Virus record (IMG/VR): IMGVR_UViG_3300046734_000716
Coordinates: 1 to 22,822 of that record
Strand: one strand, 5' to 3'
DNA length: 22,822 nucleotides
From: a virus
Positions 14,049 through 20,075 of this stretch are shown in pieces. The notes under the pieces are model-generated. The model saw only the letters and a program-made list of their open reading frames with translations. It had not been told where the DNA came from and did no database searches. Made by a program: the position numbers and the translations under genes. Each line of letters begins with the position of its first letter. The stretch's first letter is position 1.

Positions 14049-14088
14049 CGGGGTGGGGTGTAAAAGCCCTGCCCCGTTTTTTGTTTTT
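14049..14088 (+). terminator. Strong Rho-independent terminator
   Basis: A 10-bp stem CGGGGTGGGG / CCCTGCCCCG (14049-14058 with 14067-14076, two G-U pairs, 8-base loop) is followed by TTTTTTGTTTTT. It closes the replication operon 21 bases after the SSB stop. Confidence 0.92.
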
Positions 14089-14144
14089 GCTAATAGGGGA
14101 CACCTGAAAATCGGGCTGCCTCCTATTTATTTTCATTTTAGGGG

Positions 14145-14182
14145 TTTACATCATTCAAGAAATAGCCCATATTCACGTTGAT
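14145..14182 (+). promoter_or_regulatory. Candidate promoter for the accessory operon
   Basis: TTTACA (14145-14150) and CATATT (14168-14173) with a 17-base spacer lie between the terminator and the ATG at 14183. The segment to the ATG resembles the one upstream of 6561 (shared TCACG..GATATG). Transcription would start about 3 bases before the ATG, giving a nearly leaderless message. The -10 element matches the consensus at only 4 of 6 positions. Confidence 0.45.
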
Positions 14183-14431
14183 ATGAAACTAAAAAACGCC
14201 AGAAACAAGTTAGAGAAAGCAGGTTTTGCTGTAAGAATTAAGCCTTGGAACGGCTATAAAGCAGAAAGAGAATTTGGCAAATACGTCATAGAATTCCAAG
14301 CTGATGGTGATGGGGATGTTAGCCACTTTTCCGTTAGGCAAAAAGACGATTTGCCAGACATGCAATCAGATTACTTCCCATATTTCTTTTTCGATACTTG
14401 CAAAAGAGCAATTGAATTCGCATCTCGTTAA
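14183..14431 (+). CDS. Small phage protein, function unknown
   Basis: 82 residues: a basic N-terminal helix (MKLKNARNKLEKAGFAVRI), a beta section, YVIEFQADGDGDVSHFSVRQ, and LPDMQSDYFPYFFFDTCKRAIEFASR at the end. The 'DDLPDMQSDYFP..F..T...AI' pattern recurs in short phage proteins of unknown role. No motif for enzyme or DNA binding is clear. It is the first gene after the terminator and its candidate promoter; the next gene starts 5 bases on. Confidence 0.55.
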   Translation: MKLKNARNKLEKAGFAVRIKPWNGYKAEREFGKYVIEFQADGDGDVSHFSVRQKDDLPDMQSDYFPYFFFDTCKRAIEFASR

Positions 14432-14436
14432 TAGAT

Positions 14437-14691
14437 ATGAGAGCAAGAATCAACAAAGCACTCGCCCACCTTGGGCTTGAGATACAAGGCGGCAACGGAA
14501 GCGGTTGCTTTTACTTCACAAATGCACACGGTGCATTAAACGCTGACTCAGTAATGGTCTCAGCCATGACTCACTTACCTGTTTCAAGGTGGGTTGCAGA
14601 AGCAGAAAGCGCAGTTGAGCAAGACAGGCAAAACCAAACGCCATTTAAAGAGTTGGTGCCAGTCATCAAGCTATCAAAAAGGATTTACTAA
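14437..14691 (+). CDS. Small phage protein, function unknown
   Basis: 84 residues. MRARINKALAHLGLEIQGGN is followed by GCFYFTNAHGALNADSVMV and HLPVSRWVAEAESAVEQD. The 'GNGSGCFYF' and 'SVMVSAMTHLPVSRWV' segments give a compact alpha/beta domain that I have seen as an unnamed protein beside the preceding type of gene in phages. No function is assigned. It sits 5 bases after the previous gene, and the next starts one base after its stop. Confidence 0.55.
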   Translation: MRARINKALAHLGLEIQGGNGSGCFYFTNAHGALNADSVMVSAMTHLPVSRWVAEAESAVEQDRQNQTPFKELVPVIKLSKRIY

Positions 14692-14692
14692 A

Positions 14693-14968
14693 ATGAAAAA
14701 ATTTAACAATTTTCCTGCCCGCATCAAACTCTTTATTGAAGATGATGTAATTACTGAATTCCACGCTTCTTCTTTAAAAGATTACAAGGAAAAGCTGTAT
14801 GGCATTATTGAGGAAAAAGAATTGTATCACACTTTTATTGATACTTATGCAGTCGAGGGAAACAGATACAATCAGACACTCAAAGAGGTTGAATCATTTC
14901 TTGTGGCCAGCAAAAAAACTTGGGTCGAGCGAAAAACCATAAAAGTAGAAAAAATAACAAATGAATAA
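14693..14968 (+). CDS. Small helical protein, function unknown
   Basis: 91 residues from ATG 14693; an upstream in-frame start at 14594 lies inside the preceding gene and is rejected. The product is charged and mainly helical (SLKDYKEKLYGIIEEKELYH, TLKEVESFLVASKKTWVERK) with a short beta start. AT-rich codon use is more marked than in the structural genes. No family is recognised. It overlaps the following RHH gene by 8 bases. Confidence 0.5.
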   Translation: MKKFNNFPARIKLFIEDDVITEFHASSLKDYKEKLYGIIEEKELYHTFIDTYAVEGNRYNQTLKEVESFLVASKKTWVERKTIKVEKITNE

Positions 14969-15146
14969 ACATGGAGGAAAACGAGCAGGAGCTGGAAGGC
15001 CCAAGGGCAGCGGCAAGGGCCGCACTGTTAAGACTAGCAGCATCAACCTACCGCCAGCGGTATGGGATAAGCTGGACGCAATCCGGGGTGGTTTGAGCCG
15101 CTCTAAGTGGATTGATGAGACAATTCAAAAACATAATTTAAATTAA
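14961..15146 (+). CDS. Small ribbon-helix-helix DNA-binding protein with GRPKGS arm
   Basis: 61 residues. The N-terminal arm KRAGAGRPKGSGKGR is the Gly/Arg/Lys sequence often found in small DNA-binding proteins (AT-hook-like GRP core). It is followed by a ribbon-helix-helix: TVKTSSINLPPAVWDKLDAI as strand and first helix, then LSRSKWIDETIQKH as second helix. RHH dimers bind operator DNA with the strand pair, so this is a candidate local regulator of the accessory operon. Confidence 0.65.
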   Translation: MNKHGGKRAGAGRPKGSGKGRTVKTSSINLPPAVWDKLDAIRGGLSRSKWIDETIQKHNLN

Positions 15147-15157
15147 AAGAAAACACA

Positions 15158-15775
15158 ATGAAGGAAAATGCAAATTTAGCAGATTTAATTGATGAAAATA
15201 TTAAAAAAAACGCGGAAAAACAAAAAAAAGAGTTTCAGCTAGAACTTATGCAAATAGACCAGCTTACTCATCAGAATATTTCTAGCATTCTTAGTAATGG
15301 AATCACTAATAAAAAAAAGCTCCAAGATTTTTATGAGAGCGGATTATTAAAAAAATTCCGAACATTTGGAAAAGTGGCTTTAAATGGTGTTGAAATATAT
15401 TTGGGTTTAGCAGACTTACCAAAAGAAATATGTGAAAAAGACATAGAAAAATACAAACAAAAATTAAAAGCCATACGAGGAAAGATTGAGAAACTTAGTG
15501 CTAAGGCAAAAATGATTAATGAATCACTTGCATTATTTAAGAGAAAAAAAAGAAGAGATTTAGTATCGCAGAAAGCGAAAAAAGATAAAGAAATAATAAA
15601 CAGATTTATCAAAGGTGAAAGCATGGCTAAGATAGCGCGTGAGCAAGGAGTAAGTTCAAATACAATAAGGCAAAGAATTTTCAGCGGTTGGAAAAATGGA
15701 TATAAAGAGCATTATATCGAAAACAACAGGGGTGATTTGGCTGTTTTAAGAAAAATACCACCAAAAAGCAAATAA
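15158..15775 (+). CDS. AT-rich coiled-coil protein with C-terminal helix-turn-helix
   Basis: 205 residues, unusually Lys-rich and encoded in AT-rich codons, unlike the flanking genes. Residues 1-120 are long amphipathic helices (coiled coil, with a hydrophobic stretch FRTFGKVALNGVEIYLGLAD). The C terminus, INRFIKGESMAKIAREQGVS then NTIRQRIF, is a resolvase/Sigma-type HTH ('I..E.GVS..TI..RI'). Possibly a transposon- or plasmid-derived regulator acquired as a moron. Its TAA overlaps the next ATG by one base. Function unknown. Confidence 0.5.
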   Translation: MKENANLADLIDENIKKNAEKQKKEFQLELMQIDQLTHQNISSILSNGITNKKKLQDFYESGLLKKFRTFGKVALNGVEIYLGLADLPKEICEKDIEKYKQKLKAIRGKIEKLSAKAKMINESLALFKRKKRRDLVSQKAKKDKEIINRFIKGESMAKIAREQGVSSNTIRQRIFSGWKNGYKEHYIENNRGDLAVLRKIPPKSK

Positions 15776-16167
15776 TGATAAGACCCCTAGAACACCCAGA
15801 ACGAGCAGCGCAACTGATTGACCTCACAGGAATCAACTATGGCAATGCAAGCCCCACTGATGTGGATGGCTTCCTTGAGATAAAGAATAAGCTCTTTGTC
15901 TTCCTTGAGTTCAAGAACGAGAACGCTCAACCAATTGGCTACGGGCAAAGGACAGCACTGGAAAGGGTTGTTGATGCCTTACACCAAAGCGGCAAGGTCT
16001 CACTGGCTGTCATAGGTCAGCACAACACGGCACACACTGAGATAGTCAACGGGGCAGCGAGCAAGGCTTTAGAAGTGCGGTGGCAAGGGCAATGGGTGAG
16101 CTTAGAGGGTGACAGGTATACAGTCAGGGACTGTGTGAATAGGGCAATGACCTACGCTTTCACTTAA
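15775..16167 (+). CDS. PD-(D/E)XK-like nuclease-fold protein
   Basis: 130 residues. ASPTDVDGFLEIKN, then LFVFLEFKNENAQPIG and YGQRTALERVVDALHQSGK give the restriction-endonuclease-like core: Asp31, Glu45-x-Lys47 and a Gln58-Arg59 helix start, as in small VRR/Holliday-type phage nucleases. It probably cuts or binds branched or damaged DNA. It precedes the ParB-Mom pair, so a role in restriction-related or modification functions is also possible. The start ATG shares one base with the upstream TAA. Confidence 0.65.
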   Translation: MIRPLEHPERAAQLIDLTGINYGNASPTDVDGFLEIKNKLFVFLEFKNENAQPIGYGQRTALERVVDALHQSGKVSLAVIGQHNTAHTEIVNGAASKALEVRWQGQWVSLEGDRYTVRDCVNRAMTYAFT

Positions 16168-16171
16168 TCAG

Positions 16172-16306
16172 ATGAACACCACTCAAAACGGTGATTTGAT
16201 GCTAATCGTTGAGAGTCAAAGGCTTACGGGTCCTTCCGCCGAGAAACGTCTCTTAGTCAACTGTCATCCCTGCATTTTTCTAGTCAAAACTTTTTCCAAA
16301 TGCTAG
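16172..16306 (+). CDS. Possible 44-residue ORF in the gap before the ParB-like gene
   Basis: The 152-base gap 16168-16319 holds an ATG-to-TAG frame of 44 residues (start MNTTQNGDLMLIVESQ, two cysteines in CHPCIF) with no recognisable family. The same stretch contains an inverted repeat GTTGA (16208-16212) / TCAAC (16257-16261) enclosing a small CGG/CCG hairpin, so it may instead be a structured leader RNA. Either is possible and neither is well supported. Confidence 0.25.
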   Translation: MNTTQNGDLMLIVESQRLTGPSAEKRLLVNCHPCIFLVKTFSKC

Positions 16307-16319
16307 TTTGTTTTTGCAG

Positions 16320-16865
16320 ATGAACAAGAAACCCAAACAACCCCAAGAGCTTGAGAGCTTAGAAGTTAGTGAGCTGATACCATATGCAAGGAACAGCCGC
16401 ACACACTCAGAAGAGCAAGTGATTCAAATAGCTGGCAGCATTCAAGAGTTTGGATTTACCAACCCGGTTCTGGTTGGAACTGACAATGACATCATTGCTG
16501 GACATGGCCGAGTAATGGCAGCTAAGAAACTTGGCATCAGCAAAGTGCCTTGCATCCGTTTGGGGCATCTTTCTGATGCTCAAAAGAAGGCTTACATCAT
16601 TGCAGACAACAAGCTGGCACTCAATGCTGGATGGGATGAAGAGCTGCTTGGCATTGAGCTTAGTGAGCTGAGAGAGCAAGATTTTGATTTAAACCTAACA
16701 GGTTTTGATGGTGATGAAATTGAAAGGATTTTAAATCCTAATGAGATTGATTTTGAGCCCGGAACAGAAGATGAACAAGGCAAACTTGATGAGTTAAAAC
16801 CTAAAATTGTAAAATGCCCGCATTGTTTTAAAACATTTGATTCAAGAGAGCATGAGCAAGAATGA
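16320..16865 (+). CDS. ParB/Srx-like domain protein with C-terminal zinc knuckle
   Basis: 181 residues from ATG 16320 (a TTG at 16308 is in frame but unnecessary). Residues 12-120 are a ParB N-terminal-like domain: ELIPYARNSRTHSEEQVIQI, FTNPVLVGTDNDIIAGHGRV (the I.GH.R core) and KKAYIIADNKLAL. In phages this domain is often fused to a DNA methyltransferase; here no methyltransferase motifs follow. Instead the protein ends KIVKCPHCFKTFDSREHEQE, a Cys166-x2-Cys169 knuckle with His178. It overlaps the mom start by 14 bases. ParB domains bind DNA and hydrolyse CTP or cleave DNA; a role in targeting or controlling Mom modification is inferred from this pairing. Confidence 0.8.
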   Translation: MNKKPKQPQELESLEVSELIPYARNSRTHSEEQVIQIAGSIQEFGFTNPVLVGTDNDIIAGHGRVMAAKKLGISKVPCIRLGHLSDAQKKAYIIADNKLALNAGWDEELLGIELSELREQDFDLNLTGFDGDEIERILNPNEIDFEPGTEDEQGKLDELKPKIVKCPHCFKTFDSREHEQE

Positions 16866-17520
16866 TTTAAAAATAGATTGGGCAACTTATGAAGCTTCAA
16901 AATATGCTTGTGAAAATTGGCACTATTCAAAATGTATGCCATCAGGCAAATTAGTTAAAATAGGTGTCTGGGAGTTTGGGAAATTTATTGGAGTTGTGAT
17001 TTTTGGGCATGGTGCAAATCACAACATGAGCAAAGCATATAATTTAAAACAAAATGAAGCTTGTGAGCTTGTCAGAATTGCTTTAAATAAGCACAAAAAT
17101 GCAGTTTCAAGAATATCAGCATTGGCAATAAAGTTTTTAAGAAACAAAAACCCCGGAATTAGGTTGGTTATTTCCTATGCTGACCCAGAACAAGGCCATT
17201 ATGGTGGTGTCTACCAAGCAGGAAATTGGATTTACAAAGGACTTTCTGCAAGCTCAGTCAAAGTTTGGTATAAAAACAAATGGTCACACAAAAAAACTGT
17301 TGATGATTCTGGTGTTGACCAGAGGAATTTACGAAAAAAGAAAGTGGCAGGAAAATATACATATTTGATGCCACTTGACAAAAATATGAGAAAAAACATA
17401 ATTGTTTTATCTAAGCCTTATCCGAAACGCGTATCAAGTGAAACCAGTGACACGCCAGACTTCCAGTCTGGAAAGGGCGGTGCAACTCCGACCGATGCGC
17501 TCCATCCTTCTCAAGAATAA
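16852..17520 (+). CDS. mom: Mom-family DNA adenine modification protein
   Basis: 222 residues from ATG 16852; the frame opens with a TTG at 16837. It shares the Mom layout: ENWHYSKCMPSGKLVKIGVW at residue 21, KFIGVVIFGHGANHN, ACELVRIALNKHKNAVSRIS, RLVISYADPEQGHYGGVYQA followed by GNWIYKG. Mu Mom is a GNAT-fold-like enzyme that converts adenine in phage DNA to N6-carbamoylmethyladenine and protects it from restriction. The sequence shows family membership; chemistry here is inferred. The last 26 residues (193-218) are encoded by a tRNA-like element and read FQSGKGGATPTDALHPS. It overlaps the ParB-zinc-knuckle gene, recalling the com-mom overlap in Mu. Confidence 0.87.
   Translation: MSKNDLKIDWATYEASKYACENWHYSKCMPSGKLVKIGVWEFGKFIGVVIFGHGANHNMSKAYNLKQNEACELVRIALNKHKNAVSRISALAIKFLRNKNPGIRLVISYADPEQGHYGGVYQAGNWIYKGLSASSVKVWYKNKWSHKKTVDDSGVDQRNLRKKKVAGKYTYLMPLDKNMRKNIIVLSKPYPKRVSSETSDTPDFQSGKGGATPTDALHPSQE
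17429..17504 (+). tRNA. tRNA-like element, anticodon UCC (glycine), nested in the mom 3' end
   Basis: 76 bases fold as a cloverleaf with an encoded CCA. Acceptor stem: GCGTATC (17429-17435) with GATGCGC (17494-17500), 7 of 7 pairs, one G-U. D stem: GTG (17438-17440) with CAC (17451-17453). Anticodon stem CCAGA/TCTGG (17455-17459, 17467-17471) closes a CTTCCAG loop: T33, anticodon TCC (17462-17464), A37. T loop TGCAACT (17481-17487) closed by G53-C61. T at 17501 is the discriminator, CCA at 17502-17504. G1-C72, C2-G71, G3-C70, C35, C36 and U73 are the glycine identity set. Departures: A8, T19, G55, a 6-bp T stem with a G-A mismatch and a 3-base variable loop. Expression and charging are unproven. 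Confidence 0.62.
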
Positions 17521-17999
17521 TGGCAAAGAAAGATAATATTGCAAAAGACAACGGAAAATCTCCAACTGTTCCAGTCTCAACGCTTGCAAAGCTGTTTAAT
17601 CTTACTTCTGTTCGTGTTCAGCAATTAGCTGCTGACGGTATTATTCAAAAGTCAGGACGGGGACGCTATGACCTTTGGCCTAGTGTCCGGGCTTACATTG
17701 CTTATCTGCAAGAAAGGAAAGTAAACCAATGGGATAGTGACACAGCTGACCCGACTGAAATCAAAAAGCAGCAACTTCGACGAACCAAGGAAGAAGCCGA
17801 TAAGCTAGAACTTGCCAATGCTAGAACCCGGGGTGAACTTATTCCTGTCGAAGATGTGGAAAGGGCTGGTCAAGAAATCATGGCGGCAATAAAAAACGTA
17901 ATTCTAAATGATGCAGTGACCGATGAAGCAAAAGATAAATGTTTAAAAAACCTATCAGGTTTAAAAATCAAAATAAAAGGATTAAGTGAGCAAGGTTGA
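17520..17999 (+). CDS. Terminase small subunit (Nu1-like)
   Basis: 159 residues. A winged-helix N-terminal domain (VPVSTLAKLFNLTSVRVQQLA then GIIQKSGRGRYDLWPSVRAY) is the Nu1-type DNA-binding module. The acidic-basic helical C-terminal part (KKQQLRRTKEEADKLELANA and RGELIPVEDVERAGQEI) matches terminase small subunit linkers that dimerise and contact the large subunit. It recognises the packaging site. It begins at an ATG sharing its first base with the mom TAA, and overlaps the large subunit by 14 bases. Confidence 0.82.
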   Translation: MAKKDNIAKDNGKSPTVPVSTLAKLFNLTSVRVQQLAADGIIQKSGRGRYDLWPSVRAYIAYLQERKVNQWDSDTADPTEIKKQQLRRTKEEADKLELANARTRGELIPVEDVERAGQEIMAAIKNVILNDAVTDEAKDKCLKNLSGLKIKIKGLSEQG

Positions 18000-19809
18000 G
18001 AAAATCATTCAATCATGGCTTTCGGTTTGTGAACCGCCGCCAAGGGTAACAGTGTCAGAGTGGGCTGACCAATACCGTTTTCTTTCGCCAGAGTCATCAG
18101 GGCAGCCGGGCAAGTATTCTTCTGACCTAACACCATACGCACGAGAATGGATGGATTCAATTAACGACCCGGAAGCAACCGGAACCGTGCTAATGGTGGG
18201 GGCACAATTAGGCAAGACTGAAGTCCTAAACAACATGATTGGATATTTTGTCGATGTTGAGCCGTCACCTATGCTGATGGTGCAGCCGACGATTGAGATG
18301 GGTGAAGCTTGGAGCAAAGAGCGACTTGCACCGATGTGCCGGGATACGCCGAGAATCAAAGACAAGATTGCAGACGTAAAATCGCGAACTAGCGGCAACA
18401 CAATATTGCACAAGACCTTCCCGGGTGGCAACTTGGCTATTGCTGGAGCTAATGCCCCGGCTGGCTTGGCATCGCGTCCAAGGCGGGTTGTGTTATTGGA
18501 TGAAGTTGACCGCTACCCAGTCACAGCAGGAAGTGAAGGTGACCCGTCTAGTTTGGCTATAAGACGAACAGAAACATTCTGGAACGCTGTTATCGTAATG
18601 ACATCAACGCCGACCGTAAAAGGCCGGAGCAGAGTCGAGACTGAATTTGAAGCAAGCGACCAGCGGAGATTTCACGTTGATTGCCCAGAATGCGGCTATT
18701 CTCAAAGCTTGAAATGGGTAAATGTTCAATGGGAAGCAGAAGACGGCAGTGATGCGTGGTTGCAATGTGAAGGTTGCAAGGCAAAGCTAACTGATGAGCA
18801 GCGGATTGAGATGGTAAAAGCAGGTAAATGGGTGCCAACTTACCCAGAACGAACTAGCCGGGGCTATCATTTGCCGGGAATAGCATCACTTTTCCGGCAC
18901 AAAAAGGGTTACAAATCGCGATTGCACCAAATGGCTGCCGACAATATCAAAGCCAAAAAGTCAGGAAAAGAAACGCTAAGGACATGGATTAACACGTTTT
19001 TGGCCGAAACATGGGAAGATGAAGGTGAGAGCGTAGCATGGGAGCCGTTAATGCAACGCCGGGAAGACTGGGGTGATTTTCCGAAAAATGCGCTTATCCT
19101 TACTGCTGGCGTTGACATCCAAGGTGACCGCTTTGAAGTCGAAATTGTCGGCTGGGGTGAAGGAGAAGAGTCTTGGAGCATTGACCACTACAACGTCATG
19201 GGTGATTTTAACTCACCGGACACACAAGCCGCACTTGATGAGATTCTGCAAAAGAAGTTCACACACCCGAGCGGTGTAGAGCTACCAATCACTTGCACGT
19301 TTATCGACTCAGGACACAAGACCAAAGCAGTTTATTCATTTACTAAGCCAAGAGAAGGCCGCAGAGTCTACGCTTGCAAAGGTATGGGTGGCCCGGGTGT
19401 CCCATTAGTTGGCAGACCGACAAGAAGGGGAGCAGAGAGAGCCGCACTGTTTAGCGTTGGAACTGACACGGCAAAGGAATTGACCTACTCCAGACTTTCA
19501 CTCGGTGAAAAAGGAAGCGGCTTTATGCACTTTCCAAATGACCGCCCAGAAGATTGGTTTCGTCAGCTTGTAAGCGAAACAAAAGTCACCCGCTACAAAA
19601 ACGGCGTGCCTTACACACGTTTTGAGAACCCAAGCAAGGCAAGAAACGAAGCTCTTGACATCCGAGTCTATGCAACTGCCGCACTGTCATTGATGCGTGT
19701 GAACTGGGACAAGCTGAAGCAAAGCATCCAAGACCCACCCAAGAAAAAAGCCGCTAAATCAAAAAAGAATGCCCGTAAAAAGAAAGGTGGGTGGGTGAAT
19801 GATTGGTAG
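17986..19809 (+). CDS. Terminase large subunit (GpA family)
   Basis: 607 residues from GTG 17986. Packages DNA into proheads and cuts the concatemer. ATPase motifs: Walker-A-like GAQLGKT (72-78) and Walker B VVLLDEVDRYP (Asp172, Glu173). A zinc ribbon with cysteines 233, 236, 261 and 264 lies between ATPase and nuclease. Nuclease acidic residues: Asp377 in AGVDIQGDR, Asp441 in TFIDSGHKT and Asp558 in NEALDIRVY. The basic C-terminal tail (KKKAAKSKKNARKKKGG) probably contacts DNA or portal. Length and order match lambda gpA-type enzymes, which cut at cos sites; no cos site was identified here. Confidence 0.94.
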   Translation: MSKVEKIIQSWLSVCEPPPRVTVSEWADQYRFLSPESSGQPGKYSSDLTPYAREWMDSINDPEATGTVLMVGAQLGKTEVLNNMIGYFVDVEPSPMLMVQPTIEMGEAWSKERLAPMCRDTPRIKDKIADVKSRTSGNTILHKTFPGGNLAIAGANAPAGLASRPRRVVLLDEVDRYPVTAGSEGDPSSLAIRRTETFWNAVIVMTSTPTVKGRSRVETEFEASDQRRFHVDCPECGYSQSLKWVNVQWEAEDGSDAWLQCEGCKAKLTDEQRIEMVKAGKWVPTYPERTSRGYHLPGIASLFRHKKGYKSRLHQMAADNIKAKKSGKETLRTWINTFLAETWEDEGESVAWEPLMQRREDWGDFPKNALILTAGVDIQGDRFEVEIVGWGEGEESWSIDHYNVMGDFNSPDTQAALDEILQKKFTHPSGVELPITCTFIDSGHKTKAVYSFTKPREGRRVYACKGMGGPGVPLVGRPTRRGAERAALFSVGTDTAKELTYSRLSLGEKGSGFMHFPNDRPEDWFRQLVSETKVTRYKNGVPYTRFENPSKARNEALDIRVYATAALSLMRVNWDKLKQSIQDPPKKKAAKSKKNARKKKGGWVNDW

Positions 19810-19832
19810 AGTTTGACATTAGTCAAAATTCA

Positions 19833-20075
19833 ATGGCCGACAAAACCGACGAAGAAAAACTGACAGCAGCGTTGGATATGATAACCAAGATTGAAACGAC
19901 TCTTGGAACTCTCTATGAGAAAACGGCTAGTGCTACAAGTTTCGGCGACCAATCTTTGACACTTGCAAGCATCGCTGATTTAGAAAAGAGCCGTGACCGT
20001 TGGAGACAAGAAGCGGAAACATTGAAGGCATCAGTTAATCGTCACCGCAAAACTTTGAAAATTCAATTCAGATGA
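19833..20075 (+). CDS. gpW-like head-tail connector protein
   Basis: 80 residues from ATG 19833; the frame opens with a TTG at 19803 overlapping the terminase stop. TTLGTLYEKTASATSFGDQS then LTLASIADLEKSRDRWRQEA fits the gpW pattern of two helices around a short strand pair. Lambda gpW sits between the terminase large subunit and portal genes and is needed to complete the head-tail junction; the position here is identical. It overlaps the portal start by ATGA. Confidence 0.7.
   Translation: MADKTDEEKLTAALDMITKIETTLGTLYEKTASATSFGDQSLTLASIADLEKSRDRWRQEAETLKASVNRHRKTLKIQFR

Noticed and set aside
16837-16851. TTG start at 16837 for mom.
   Set aside because: The ATG at 16852 starts the conserved sequence and keeps a short overlap with the previous gene.
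17455-17471. Perfect hairpin CCAGACT/AGTCTGG as a terminator after mom.
   Set aside because: No T run follows; it lies inside the reading frame and is explained as the anticodon arm of the tRNA-like element.
17429-17504. tRNA-like element as an attP core copied from a host tRNA 3' end.
   Set aside because: An attP usually copies only a 3' portion beside an integrase gene. Here the whole cloverleaf is present in a coding region with no integrase in view.
19812-19827. TTTGAC/GTCAAA inverted repeat as an operator before the connector gene.
   Set aside because: Only 6 bp and at a short gene junction; no other evidence of regulation there.
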